The notes beneath the pieces were generated by a model. The model worked only from the letters and a program-made list of their open reading frames with translations. It was not told the origin of the DNA and ran no database searches. The translations under genes and the position numbers were made by a program. A stretch of DNA of 64,000 nucleotides from Myxococcales bacterium (lineage in GTDB: Bacteria; Myxococcota_A; UBA796; GCA-2862545), in assembly GCA_019634415.1 (NCBI GenBank), contig JAHQVJ010000207.1:40359-104358 (forward strand). The letters run 5' to 3'. Within the stretch, counting starts at the first letter, position 1. Each line of letters opens with the position of its first letter. Positions 8,956 through 17,461 of the stretch are shown here, piece after piece.

Positions 8956-9831
8956 ATGTCTCGTTTGTCCGATTCTCGCTCGATTCCGCTCCGTGCCTTG
9001 GTCTTCTTGGGTCTCGCCGTCGTCACGGGAGCGGCCTCCGTGGTGGGCCTGTTCGCCCTCGTGGGCTCCTACGAGGAGGCGCTGCAGGCTGCGAACCGCA
9101 GCGACGACGAGGTGATGGTGATCGTGGCCGCCCGCGATCTGTACCAGGGCGTGCCCGTCACGGAGGCCGACCTGTACGCCGTGCAGATGCCCACCCGCTA
9201 CCTGCCGACGGGCGTGTTCCTGTCGCCCGAGCACGTGGTGGGCCGCATCCCACGCGAGCGCATCCTGGCCAACGAGCTGGTGCGAGGGGCGCGGCTGTCG
9301 AACCCCGAAGAGGGCAGCGGGCTCAACGGTGTGATCCCACGGGGACTGCGCGCGGTCTCGGTGGACATCGGCGATGGTGCGGCGCTGTCTGGCTTCCTAC
9401 AGCCTGGAAGCTACGTCGACGTGCTGGTCACGCTGCAGAGCGACTCGGGACAGGCCCATGGCTCGCCCCAGACGCGCACGGCCCTACAGGCGGTGTTCGT
9501 GCTGGGTGTGAACGGCCGGTTGGCCAAGGGCGAGGCGACACAGCGCTCCGCGCGATCCTCGGTCACGCTGCTGCTGAGCCCCGCTCGCGCCGAGCAGCTG
9601 ACCCATGCCCAGATCCTGGGGGAGCTGGTGCTGTCGCTGCGGCCCAACGACGACGTCGAGCCCATCGAGCTGCGCGGCGTGGACGCCTGTGACCTCGTGG
9701 AGTGTCCGGAGGCGACGGTGGCACCGGTGCGTCAGCGCGCCGATCCCTGCCGCTCGGGTGTGCTGCGCATGGTGCACGGCGACCAGATCGCCGATCGCCC
9801 CGTGCGCGCCGACGGCACGCCCTGCGATTAG
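8956..9831 (+). CDS. cpaB: Flp pilus assembly protein CpaB (SAF domain)
   Basis: A 291-residue protein with an N-terminal membrane anchor (residues 13-36) and a SAF domain (VIVAARDLYQGVPVTEADL, then PERILANELVRGARL-like spacing). An RcpC/CpaB region follows (GLRAVSVDIGDGAALSGFLQPG and YVDVLVTL). In Tad/Flp systems CpaB is a periplasmic partner of the secretin. No other tad gene adjoins it, which is unusual because the locus is normally clustered; a TadG-like gene occurs about 47 kb away at 55731. The ATG is preferred over upstream TTG and CTG codons in the same frame. Confidence 0.88.
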   Translation: MSRLSDSRSIPLRALVFLGLAVVTGAASVVGLFALVGSYEEALQAANRSDDEVMVIVAARDLYQGVPVTEADLYAVQMPTRYLPTGVFLSPEHVVGRIPRERILANELVRGARLSNPEEGSGLNGVIPRGLRAVSVDIGDGAALSGFLQPGSYVDVLVTLQSDSGQAHGSPQTRTALQAVFVLGVNGRLAKGEATQRSARSSVTLLLSPARAEQLTHAQILGELVLSLRPNDDVEPIELRGVDACDLVECPEATVAPVRQRADPCRSGVLRMVHGDQIADRPVRADGTPCD

Positions 9832-9867
9832 CTCGCGGGTGGGTCGACGGATCCGCGGCCCGGACGG

Positions 9868-10263
9868 TCAGCGCTCCCGAGCGTAGACGACGGGCTGGTC
9901 GGAGTCGGGAGCACACACGAGCTCCGCCTGGTCCGCCGACAGCACACACGTCCACTCGATCACCGGCGTGTCCTCGTCGCACTGCGACACGGGGTCCCCG
10001 TCGAGGATGGTCAGCACGAAGAACACGCAGCGGAAGTCGATGTCGTACTCCGACCCTCCGACGTGGTTCCACTCCACCTCGAACTCGGCATCGGTACCGA
10101 ACCCCTTGGAGCCATCCGCCTTCAGCAGGTTGATCCCCGTGCCGTCGGCGAACACCTCGAGCGTCTCGAAGCCACCCTCGAAGTCGCTCCGCCAGAACCC
10201 CACCACCGGATCAGCGGCCCCACAACCCGCCAACAGACCCAATCCCACCAACCGAACCCACAT
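9868..10263 (-). CDS. Small lipoprotein, lipocalin-like pattern
   Basis: A 131-residue protein beginning with a lipoprotein signal (MWVRLVGLGLLAGC; acylated Cys14). GFWRSDFEGGFETLEVFADGTG resembles the first strands of small lipocalin-like or copper-resistance-like barrels, where a GxW motif opens the fold. Four Cys in the C-terminal half could form disulfides in the periplasm. Function is unknown. It stands alone between cpaB, which converges on it, and the uracil-DNA glycosylase gene, which diverges from it. Confidence 0.7.
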   Translation of the reverse strand: MWVRLVGLGLLAGCGAADPVVGFWRSDFEGGFETLEVFADGTGINLLKADGSKGFGTDAEFEVEWNHVGGSEYDIDFRCVFFVLTILDGDPVSQCDEDTPVIEWTCVLSADQAELVCAPDSDQPVVYARER

Positions 10264-10371
10264 GCAACACCCTCGACGAGTCTTGGGAAGCGTACTCGAC
10301 AATCCAGCGTGTTGTCCGCACACTCACGCGTGGGCGGCGTAGCGATTCGGACGACCACGGGACCGACGATC

Positions 10372-10947
10372 ATGCCCACCCTCGACGAGACCCTGACCGC
10401 CGCGCGCGCCTGCACCCTGTGCGCCGACCGCCTCGAGCCGCGTCCGGTGCTGAGGCTGGCAGCGGGCAGCCGCGTGCTGGTCGTGGGCCAGGCCCCCGGC
10501 TCCAAGGTCCACGCCTCGGGCATGCCCTGGGACGACCGCTCGGGGGCCCGCCTCGTCGAGTGGCTCGGCATCGACCGCTCCACCTTCGACGACCCCACGG
10601 CCTTCGGCATCCTGCCCATGGGCTTCTGCTACCCGGGGAAGGGCCCGAGCGGCGATCTGCCGCCCCCACCCCTCTGTGCGCAGACCTGGCACGGGCCCCT
10701 CACCGCGGCCCTCGACGACGTACGGCTCACGCTGCTCGTGGGCCTGTACGCGCAGCAGCGCTACCTGGGGAGTCGCGGCAAGCGCACGCTGACCGAAACC
10801 GTGCGCGCCTTCGCCGACTACGGGCCGGATCTGTTCCCGCTGCCGCATCCGTCCTGGCGCAGCACCGGCTGGATGAAACGAAATCCCTGGTTCGAAGAGG
10901 CGGTGCTCCCGCAGCTGCGCGAGCGGGTTCGCAGCGCCCTGTCCTGA
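10372..10947 (+). CDS. Uracil-DNA glycosylase, Fe-S (family 4-like)
   Basis: A 191-residue base-excision repair enzyme that removes uracil from DNA. The UDG-fold motif 1 is VVGQAPG at residues 37-43 and the C-terminal motif is PLPHPSWR. Cys14, Cys17, Cys86 and Cys102 match the spacing of the 4Fe-4S ligands of family 4-type glycosylases (CTLC, FCYPGKG, LCAQTW). The chosen ATG leaves a normal family length; the longer open frame upstream overlaps the neighbouring lipoprotein and lacks domain content. It is probably monocistronic and is followed by a strong inverted repeat. Confidence 0.88.
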   Translation: MPTLDETLTAARACTLCADRLEPRPVLRLAAGSRVLVVGQAPGSKVHASGMPWDDRSGARLVEWLGIDRSTFDDPTAFGILPMGFCYPGKGPSGDLPPPPLCAQTWHGPLTAALDDVRLTLLVGLYAQQRYLGSRGKRTLTETVRAFADYGPDLFPLPHPSWRSTGWMKRNPWFEEAVLPQLRERVRSALS

Positions 10948-11095
10948 TCGACCGCCAGCTCCTTCACCTCGCTCGTCTCGACGTCTCCAGAGCGCACGTC
11001 CACTGGCGCGCGCCGTGTCGGTATGCAGCACTCCATACAGAAGGTGTCTCCCGCGCGACGCGCGCGGATCGAATACGAACGGCACGAGGAACGTG

Positions 11096-11176
11096 ATGGA
11101 CGTCGAGCAGGAGCTGGCTCAGGCCTACGACAGCGGTCTGCAGCGAATGAAGGACACCGGGCTCGACCCAGGCTGA
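11096..11176 (+). CDS. Possible small protein, 26 residues
   Basis: A short frame (MDVEQELAQAYDSGLQRMKD followed by six residues and TGA) is preceded by GAGGA at a fair spacing. It lies in the 260-base gap after the glycosylase gene, just upstream of a hairpin. The predicted peptide is an amphipathic helix. It may equally be chance; there is no homology information. Confidence 0.25.
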   Translation: MDVEQELAQAYDSGLQRMKDTGLDPG

Positions 11177-11179
11177 CTC

Positions 11180-11212
11180 ATCGCGACAATCAAGGGGGTC
11201 GATTGTCGTGAT
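11180..11212. terminator. 12-bp-stem hairpin between convergent genes
   Basis: The arms ATCGCGACAATC and GATTGTCGTGAT pair over 12 bases with one G-U and a 9-base loop. The hairpin sits between the ends of the glycosylase and the convergent protease gene. There is no clear U-tract, so it is best read as a bidirectional terminator or mRNA 3'-end stabiliser. Confidence 0.55.
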
Positions 11213-12936
11213 CACTCACTGGGATTTGCGGTACTGCAAGGTTTCGCGTCTGCTCCCTCGAGGCTCGGGCACACCGCGTCGAGCACCACTGACGCAGCGC
11301 TCTTCATGCCAACGTCCATCAAGTAGCCCGCCGACCACGCTCGGATTCGAGGGCTCGCGGCGTCGGACATGACGAGGGGAATGATCCGCGACAGTCTACC
11401 CTGCATCGTCAGGGCCGTGAGCTGCACGTCGGCGATCTGCTGCGCGACCTCGCCGTCGTATGTCTTTTCCGCCTTGTCGGCCATCTCGAGCGCATCCGCC
11501 CAGCGCTGGTTGTCAACGAAGGCACGGCCATGATGCGAGCCAGTCACCGCGTCGATCGATTCGATGAGCGCAACGGCGCGGCGGACGAGGGCCAGCTCTT
11601 CGGTTTGCGTCGCGCACCGTAGCGCCGCGCGCGCGAACGGGGTCGGATCGGCCACCGCCCCGGGTTGGAGCGCGTCGTCGAACCAATCGGCGCACGCGGT
11701 CGGGGAACCCGATCGAACCGCTTTCGTGGCCCGATGTTCCCGGTAGTCCCAGCCCAGGACGGGGGCGCGCGGCGTCGGGGTGTCCCGCAGTTCGACGAGC
11801 CACGTCTCCATGGCGGCGGACATGCCGTCCGTGGGAGGACGTGTCGTGGGGACTCGCTCCACGAGATCCACCAAGGTGCGCTGAAGGGGACCGCGTGCCG
11901 GGAAGGCCACATTGATCTGGACCAGGAGGATCAGCACGTGGCCCGATGCGATCCAGACCTCCGACATGGACAAGCCATCGCGGTGATTGGCGACCATCCA
12001 AGCGCGCTGAACGTCCTGACGTCGCTGCAAGCGACGGAGTGTGGTGCCGGATTGCATCGAGGCCCTGCGCCCCACGAGGTGGCTGGCCGGCTCGTCGAAC
12101 AGGAACATGGCAGCGACGGCTGGTGGCATTGCCACAGACGTTGCACCAATTCCTGCACGCGCCGCGGGCAGGAGCTCGATCTCCGGATCAATGCGCAACA
12201 GCGGGATCAGCACGGGACCGGGCGTCATGGGTTCGGTCGAGACTTCGGCTGATCCGAGGGCTCTGAGGGTGTCCTCGAGTGGGGCTGGGTCTGTCCACGC
12301 TCCGGCCCAATGCGACGACAGGTCGTCCCAGGATGGCGGTTGATCCGCCAACGCCGTCCATACCAGCTGAGGATCCTCGGCGTCGAGCTCCGCCACCAGA
12401 GCTCGTCCCCAGACTGGTTTCGCCAGCGTGTGAACGGGTTTGTAGCTGCCGGATACGTGGATTCCGTGCTCCATGGCCACCAGACGTGCGATGAGCGGTC
12501 CCTCGTTTCGTTCGCACCAGGTGGAGGCCACGTGGGTGGCGTGGCCCTCCCAAAGGGCGTGCATCCCGTCGCGTCGATCCCCAGACAGCCGAGTGGGGGA
12601 GGTTCCGTATTGGTGCTGCAGTGCGTGTACCAACTCGTGGACGAGCGTGCAGCGCAGTATCGACGCCATGCCCGGATCGGACAGACTGCTGTCGTTCTTC
12701 AAGGCAGTCCAGGTGGCTTCGATCACCACGATTGACTCGAGGTCAGGGATGTAGGCGGCAGGTGCGCGATGAGGAAAATGGGCAGGAGTTTCGTCCACAT
12801 GAGTCACGGCTGGGACCCTCACGAAGGAGCGCCCCACGAGGGCTTCCACCTGTGGGGCGAGCTCGGCGACCATCGCCTCGAGGGCCTGGTCGTCTGGAAC
12901 CGTGGCACCAGCCACACCGAAGAGCAACGACCACAC
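11212..12936 (-). CDS. Secreted HExxH metalloprotease-like protein
   Basis: A 574-residue protein starting at GTG seven bases after AGGAGA, with a short signal-like hydrophobic N-terminus (MWSLLFGVAGA). HELVHALQHQYG at about residue 100 is a zinc-peptidase HExxH helix, and EGHATHVA about 30 residues later can give the third (Glu) zinc ligand of gluzincin-type enzymes. The long C-terminal part is helical, TPR-like and rich in Ala. The likely place is the periplasm or cell surface. Substrate and exact family are unknown. It is monocistronic, ending at the shared hairpin. Confidence 0.75.
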   Translation of the reverse strand: MWSLLFGVAGATVPDDQALEAMVAELAPQVEALVGRSFVRVPAVTHVDETPAHFPHRAPAAYIPDLESIVVIEATWTALKNDSSLSDPGMASILRCTLVHELVHALQHQYGTSPTRLSGDRRDGMHALWEGHATHVASTWCERNEGPLIARLVAMEHGIHVSGSYKPVHTLAKPVWGRALVAELDAEDPQLVWTALADQPPSWDDLSSHWAGAWTDPAPLEDTLRALGSAEVSTEPMTPGPVLIPLLRIDPEIELLPAARAGIGATSVAMPPAVAAMFLFDEPASHLVGRRASMQSGTTLRRLQRRQDVQRAWMVANHRDGLSMSEVWIASGHVLILLVQINVAFPARGPLQRTLVDLVERVPTTRPPTDGMSAAMETWLVELRDTPTPRAPVLGWDYREHRATKAVRSGSPTACADWFDDALQPGAVADPTPFARAALRCATQTEELALVRRAVALIESIDAVTGSHHGRAFVDNQRWADALEMADKAEKTYDGEVAQQIADVQLTALTMQGRLSRIIPLVMSDAASPRIRAWSAGYLMDVGMKSAASVVLDAVCPSLEGADAKPCSTANPSE

Positions 12937-13145
12937 TCTCGTCTCCTAGTCGTGCGACACATCGGCATACGGTTTGGTGCCGCTTGTCATGCACATCCAC
13001 GGGAACCGCGGTTGGGCAACATGTGCTGAGCGGCTCGCCGACAGTCCGGCGGTCTGGCCGCGCTGGCTATCGCAACCAACTGCGGAGTGTGGGATAACTG
13101 GCGCGGCCTGACACCAAAGTTGGAGGACCAGCCAACGGGGGACTG

Positions 13146-13791
13146 ATGCGCGAAATCGTATGGGGCGTCGCAGGAACGGCGCTGGGCGTGCTGATCGGAT
13201 GGCATGGCCGTTCAGCCTTCATCGAGCTTGCTCCTTCGCCGACGTCGGAGGCCCCCGACTCGGAGGTGAACGAAGAGGCGGGCACTCGTCCATCGGTCGA
13301 GCCAAACCCCGACGGAGAGGACCTCGACCGCTGCGGCCGACGCGACAGGGCAGCGGCCCGAGACTGTGACGCTGCGAGACGAAGTCGAGCTGCTACGTGG
13401 GCAGCTGCTAGCCCTCACCGGAGAGCCGCTGCCGTGGCCGGACGATCTTCCCGCGGATCTTCGACCCGAGGCGATGGACGCTCGCCTCGCCGAGGTTGCC
13501 GAACAGCTGGATGACGAAGCCACCTACGTGGACCTGGATTGCGCGGAGTACCCCTGTGTGCTCCTCGTTCACCAGGGTGAGGACGCCATCGCCGACATCG
13601 ATGACGTCTTCGCCGCGTTCAGTGAGGGCTGGCGCTATACCTACGTGACGAAGTCGTCGATGGGAGCCGACGAGAACGGATCCTTCAGACGAGAGGTCCA
13701 CGCCTTCTTGGGTGGGCACAGGCCCGAGGGCCAAGACCGACGGCTCGAGTATCGAATGAAGACGTTGCTCGAGTCTCTCACGACGCCCTGA
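13146..13791 (+). pseudogene. Membrane-anchored coiled-coil protein, apparent frameshift
   Basis: Two overlapping frames make one sensible protein. The first (from 13146) gives an N-terminal anchor (VWGVAGTALGVLIGWHG) and a Pro/Glu/Ser-rich linker, then becomes Arg-rich nonsense after about residue 60. The second, open from 13270, gives an Ala/Thr-rich linker, the helix LRDEVELLRGQLLALTGE, then PWPDDLPADLRPEAMDARLAE and a compact C-terminal domain (TYVDLDCAEYPCVLLV). A shift of +1 near 13300-13330 would join them. It could be a real mutation, a sequence error, or two genes with a GTG start at 13366 for the second. Function is unknown. Confidence 0.6.
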
Positions 13792-13917
13792 CACACGCTG
13801 TGTCTGCGTAGCGCGTCACGATCGGCCTATCCGGGAGGTCGTCGAGGCCGAGAACGCAGACCAAGACCGCGTGCCTAGCACCTCAGGGACGGCTCGCTGG
13901 TCTGGTCGCCGGCTGGC

Positions 13918-14211
13918 CTACTCGGCGACGGCGCGCACCGTCACGGACTGGAGGTCATTGCCCATTACCCGCTGGTCCCGTAGGAACTTCGTCACAAAAG
14001 CGAGTCCCGTGTCCACGTCGTCGACACGAACGTAGATCAACATCGCGGCGGTACCATCAGGGCCATCGTAGTCATAGCCGTCCGAGCGGACCGCGCCGCC
14101 AGACCAATGTTCCAGGGCTTTGGGCAGCGCGTACCGCAGGTCGGTGTCAGGGTTCCGCAGCTGGGCCGGATCCAGCCTCAACTGCAACCTGACCGGCCGA
14201 ACCCCTCCCAT
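13918..14211 (-). CDS. Hypothetical 97-residue protein
   Basis: The protein starts MGGVRPVRLQLRLDP and has a mixed alpha/beta pattern (AAMLIYVRVDDVDTGLAFVTKFL) with no signal peptide and no Cys. It is not recognised. It is divergent from the secreted protein gene at 14242, only 30 bases away, so the two probably share a promoter region. A longer frame upstream overlaps that gene and is unlikely. Confidence 0.5.
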   Translation of the reverse strand: MGGVRPVRLQLRLDPAQLRNPDTDLRYALPKALEHWSGGAVRSDGYDYDGPDGTAAMLIYVRVDDVDTGLAFVTKFLRDQRVMGNDLQSVTVRAVAE

Positions 14212-14241
14212 GCGGTAGGATTTTGCCACGATGGGGGAGCC

Positions 14242-15630
14242 ATGGGATTCATCGTCGGCGTCTTGGGGGTGCTGTGCACTCTCCCGTGGGGATGTGCTGC
14301 CTCCGCCGACGACGGCTTGCAGCCGGCTGAGGAGCCTCGGCCGACGCAACGGGCAGCGCCCATCGTGCGGCCGGTCCCGTCCCCCGACTTCCTTCTCGAC
14401 GAGGCCATGTTCGACGCGGAGATCCTGGCCGATCCGAGCAAGTGCCTTGCCCATATTCGTGCTCGGCCCAAGACCCGGAACCTCTCCCCGGAGCAGATCG
14501 TCCGCCCCTCCAAGCTGCTGATCGAGGACTACGAGGCATCCCTGCCCGATCCCTTCAGCCCGATCGACCACCGCGGCCGGATCGGGGCGCAGAGAGCCAG
14601 CAAGGCGACCAGGTGCCTGGCCGTGGCGGAGAACGCGCTTCTCGCGGACGGCCGGACCCCAGAGGACGAGTTGTCCGACGACGCCGTCGACATGCTGCGC
14701 GAGCTAGTGGCTCACCACCCCGATCTGCCCGAGCTACTCGCAGACGTGGCGCGACGGGGTCCCTCCGACGGCGACTCCCGCGAGACGCTGAGGACGAGAG
14801 GCGGCCGAAGCGTCGTGGTATCCGTGACCTTCCACGATCCGATCTCCGGCACGCCCCAGACGAAGCAGATCGTGGCGGACCGCTCCCTTGCCATCGTGGC
14901 GTTGGACCCAGACGCGGCCCATCTGGGGCGGCTGTCCGAGCTGTTGGTCGCGCTCCGCGAGTCGGAGCTGCCCCCTGTGCTCGAACGGACTCCGCGAGAT
15001 TCCAGCGCCTCTCAGGACGTGATCGTGCTGTCCACCAGGGCGGCGGTCCGGATCGAGGGCCCCACGGGCCCGCACACCCAGGACGTCCTGGTGCAGGCCT
15101 CCACTGGCAACGTGGAGCGCGTGGTCGTGACGGCGAGGCCCAGGACGACAGACCGCGCAGGGTGGTCCCACCTGGTGACGCTGATCCGACGACTTCTGCC
15201 GCTGCCACCCGATGCGACGTCGAGACTGAGGGAGATGGTCCGTACCGGCCGCTCCGGTCGCCCTCCCCCAACCGAGGTGGCGCCGACGTCGCCCCTGACC
15301 CTGGCGCAGAGAATGGGCGACCTGCAGACGCGCATCGTCGTCTGGAACCTGTCGGCGATCGACATCTCGGGGCCTCGCGATCACAGCTCGCAACGGATCA
15401 CCATCGTTCAGGACGAAACACGCTACCGATCCGCCAAGGAGCGCCACCGAGTCCAGCTCGACACCCACGCCCGCTGGTTGAGGGACTGGTCGTCGCTCAG
15501 GCCGCGGACGCCAGCCCAGCGCACACCCGATGGGCGACGTGTCGAAGGGACTTCGCCCTCCCCGCAGCAGCGGAGCAAGCGCCCTTCCCCGATCCGCGTG
15601 AGACCACCCATTCGACGGCCTGGGAAGTAG
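14242..15630 (+). CDS. Unknown exported protein with GPRD/ITI motif
   Basis: A 462-residue protein whose ATG follows GGGGGAG. The N-terminus (GFIVGVLGVLCTLPWGCAASA) is a signal peptide, possibly of lipoprotein type. Two middle regions look like separate beta-rich domains (RSVVVSVTFHDPISGTPQTK, then DVIVLSTRAAVRIEGPTG). Near the C-terminus, residues 372-390 read AIDISGPRDHSSQRITIVQ. This is strikingly like TINIDGPRDNATQSITIEQ in the convergent neighbour that ends 8 bases away. The last 60 residues are basic and Pro/Arg-rich. No family is recognised; the shared motif suggests the two proteins meet or use a common partner. Confidence 0.65.
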   Translation: MGFIVGVLGVLCTLPWGCAASADDGLQPAEEPRPTQRAAPIVRPVPSPDFLLDEAMFDAEILADPSKCLAHIRARPKTRNLSPEQIVRPSKLLIEDYEASLPDPFSPIDHRGRIGAQRASKATRCLAVAENALLADGRTPEDELSDDAVDMLRELVAHHPDLPELLADVARRGPSDGDSRETLRTRGGRSVVVSVTFHDPISGTPQTKQIVADRSLAIVALDPDAAHLGRLSELLVALRESELPPVLERTPRDSSASQDVIVLSTRAAVRIEGPTGPHTQDVLVQASTGNVERVVVTARPRTTDRAGWSHLVTLIRRLLPLPPDATSRLREMVRTGRSGRPPPTEVAPTSPLTLAQRMGDLQTRIVVWNLSAIDISGPRDHSSQRITIVQDETRYRSAKERHRVQLDTHARWLRDWSSLRPRTPAQRTPDGRRVEGTSPSPQQRSKRPSPIRVRPPIRRPGK

Positions 15631-15637
15631 GGAGCTC

Positions 15638-16027
15638 CTACCCTTCCGATTCGAGGCGACGAGACAGCTCGGCCGCCCGACGCGGACGCTGATCGACCAC
15701 CTCCGCGACGAACTCGGCCATCACACCCCGCCGTGCCGCCGCATCGGCCAGCTGGAACGCGGCGTGGGCGAGGGGAGCGTCCCAGCGCACGTGGGCCTGC
15801 AGCCTCAGCTTGTGCGCCAGCCGCTCCAGCTCATCCTGGGTGAAGAGCGACACCAAGGCCTCGGCCACCATGTGCACCGCGTCTGTGCTGGATCCCGGCG
15901 TCTCGGCGGTGCCGTCCGCGGCCGCCTCGGCGGAGGCGAAGTGTTGCTCGATCGTAATGCTCTGCGTGGCGTTGTCGCGCGGTCCATCGATGTTGATCGT
16001 GCCCTTCGACCTCGACTCCGATGACAT
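15638..16027 (-). CDS. Small protein with effector-associated-domain-like helical domain
   Basis: A 129-residue protein. Residues 10-28 (TINIDGPRDNATQSITIEQ) form a short beta motif, and residues 30-50 are a flexible linker. Residues 53-125 are a helical domain with the spacing ALVSLFTQDELERL, AHKLRL, AAFQLADAAARRG and MAEFVAEVVDQRP. This recalls the effector-associated (death-fold-like) adaptor domains of bacterial STAND conflict systems, which pair like domains in switch and effector. That assignment is from pattern only. No STAND gene lies next to it; the convergent gene carries the same GPRD...ITI motif. Confidence 0.65.
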   Translation of the reverse strand: MSSESRSKGTINIDGPRDNATQSITIEQHFASAEAAADGTAETPGSSTDAVHMVAEALVSLFTQDELERLAHKLRLQAHVRWDAPLAHAAFQLADAAARRGVMAEFVAEVVDQRPRRAAELSRRLESEG

Positions 16028-16250
16028 CGGCTACTCCCGTGGCCTCGACGGTATCAGACCGTGACCACCACCTTGCTGCACGCTCGACCCGCCTGCAGTT
16101 GCTTCAGTATCTGTAACGACAATGACCCCTTCGCATCTCCACCAAGAGGTCCGCACTCCAACGGGGCCAAAGCAGGACAATGTCCCGAAGAGGGATTCGG
16201 TCGTGCGACCCGGCGACCAGTGGCGCATCGAATGCAGGGACCGGTGCCAC

Positions 16251-17165
16251 TCACGCCACATGGGTGGTCACCCTCATGGCGTCGCCCACGCGCTCCAGGA
16301 ACCATTCCACACCGGGCTCGTTGCCGTCGACGGCACTGCGGAACATCGACAACCCCATCGGCGGCAGGTCGAACGGAACCTCCCGGCTGTCCAGACCATC
16401 TGCTGCTGCGTCGTGCATGGCCACACTCGGCCCCGTGAACAGCAGGTCGGTCCGGACGAGGACGGACGACACCATGGAGAAGTTCGGCACAACCGCGCCC
16501 ACTGTCCGCTCGATGCCGAGCCGCTCGGCCTGGAGGCTGATCGGGCCCCGCCCACCTAGCCCGATGCCCACCATGACGTGGCTGTACGCCGCCCAGGCTT
16601 GGGCCGACCAGGCATCGAAGGCCGGGTGTCCAGCACGAGCGTAGACCCGCCACGGCCAGGTCCCGAGCGGCTCCCCCCGAAGCCCGTCCCGCGGACTCGA
16701 GAGCGCGATGACCCCGTCACACCGGCCGGTGGCCACGTCAGTCAGCGCGTCAGGAGACAGGCGTTGGAACACGACACGCACACCCGGCGCCTCGGAGGCC
16801 AACCGCTCCAGCAGCAACGGTACGATCGGCGCCGCGAAGTCCGGCACCGCCAGGCGAAACGTACGGTCGGAGGTCGCGAAGTCAAAGGGTCTGGGATTCG
16901 CGATGGCCCGCACGACCTGCCCCAGGGCCTCCGGGAGCACCGCGGCGAGCGCCGAAGCCCTCGCCGTCGGCCGCATGCCCTGCCCTTCCCGCACCAGGAG
17001 CTCGTCGCCGAACACCTCACGCAGGCGTCCCAGCGCGTGGCTGATCGCCGAGGGGGTCCGGTTCAGACGCCGCGCGGCCCGGGTGACGCTTCGCTCGCGC
17101 AGCAGGACGTCCAATACGACGAGCAGGTTCAGGTCGATGTTCCAGAGGTTTTGAATCGTGTGCAT
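16251..17165 (-). CDS. LysR family transcriptional regulator
   Basis: A 304-residue regulator of standard length. The N-terminal winged helix reads NLLVVLDVLLRERSVTRAA then TPSAISHALGRLREVFGDEL, the LysR HTH. The C-terminal substrate-binding domain starts near residue 92 (TFRLAVPDFAAPIVPLLLE). It is close to the NodD/NahR-like branch, where the N-terminus begins DLNLLVVLD. Neither neighbour is an obvious target. Upstream is the weak inverted repeat TGATGA...TCATCA. Confidence 0.92.
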   Translation of the reverse strand: MHTIQNLWNIDLNLLVVLDVLLRERSVTRAARRLNRTPSAISHALGRLREVFGDELLVREGQGMRPTARASALAAVLPEALGQVVRAIANPRPFDFATSDRTFRLAVPDFAAPIVPLLLERLASEAPGVRVVFQRLSPDALTDVATGRCDGVIALSSPRDGLRGEPLGTWPWRVYARAGHPAFDAWSAQAWAAYSHVMVGIGLGGRGPISLQAERLGIERTVGAVVPNFSMVSSVLVRTDLLFTGPSVAMHDAAADGLDSREVPFDLPPMGLSMFRSAVDGNEPGVEWFLERVGDAMRVTTHVA

Positions 17166-17263
17166 GACCTGATGAATCCCATGCGTTGGCGCTCATCATG
17201 TCCACAGGTCACTGTAGGGACACCGACACGGCGATGTGTACCAAACCCACGTGGGAGGTGGAG

Positions 17264-17461
17264 ATGAACTTGGGAACGCCAGAAACCACTGACTCCACGG
17301 GATCCGCAGCAGACGGAGATCTGGTGGTGCGGGAAAGATGGTGTCTCCCAACTGCGGAAGACTTCGTGTCTCTTGACAGCTGTCGTAGGGCGGGCGTCTA
17401 TGGGTACCGCGGACGGTTCACCACGCGCGTGTTCGTGACACTCCCCCACGGCCCCTTGTGA
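17264..17461 (+). CDS. Possible small protein, 65 residues
   Basis: A well-placed GGAGG five bases before ATG starts a 65-codon frame (MNLGTPETTDSTGSAADGDL...). It fills the gap between the LysR gene and the RDD gene and overlaps the 3' end of the latter by 64 bases on the opposite strand. No signal peptide, membrane segment or known domain is visible. The good ribosome site is the only strong support. Confidence 0.3.
   Translation: MNLGTPETTDSTGSAADGDLVVRERWCLPTAEDFVSLDSCRRAGVYGYRGRFTTRVFVTLPHGPL

Noticed and set aside
12937..13145. Possible gene or RNA between the protease and the frameshifted gene
   Set aside because: No tRNA-like fold, no good ribosome site with a frame of its own, and no repeat; probably only promoters.
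16028..16250. Possible gene between the small adaptor-like protein and the LysR gene
   Set aside because: Frames here are short or run through neighbours, with no ribosome site or domain; I see nothing coding.
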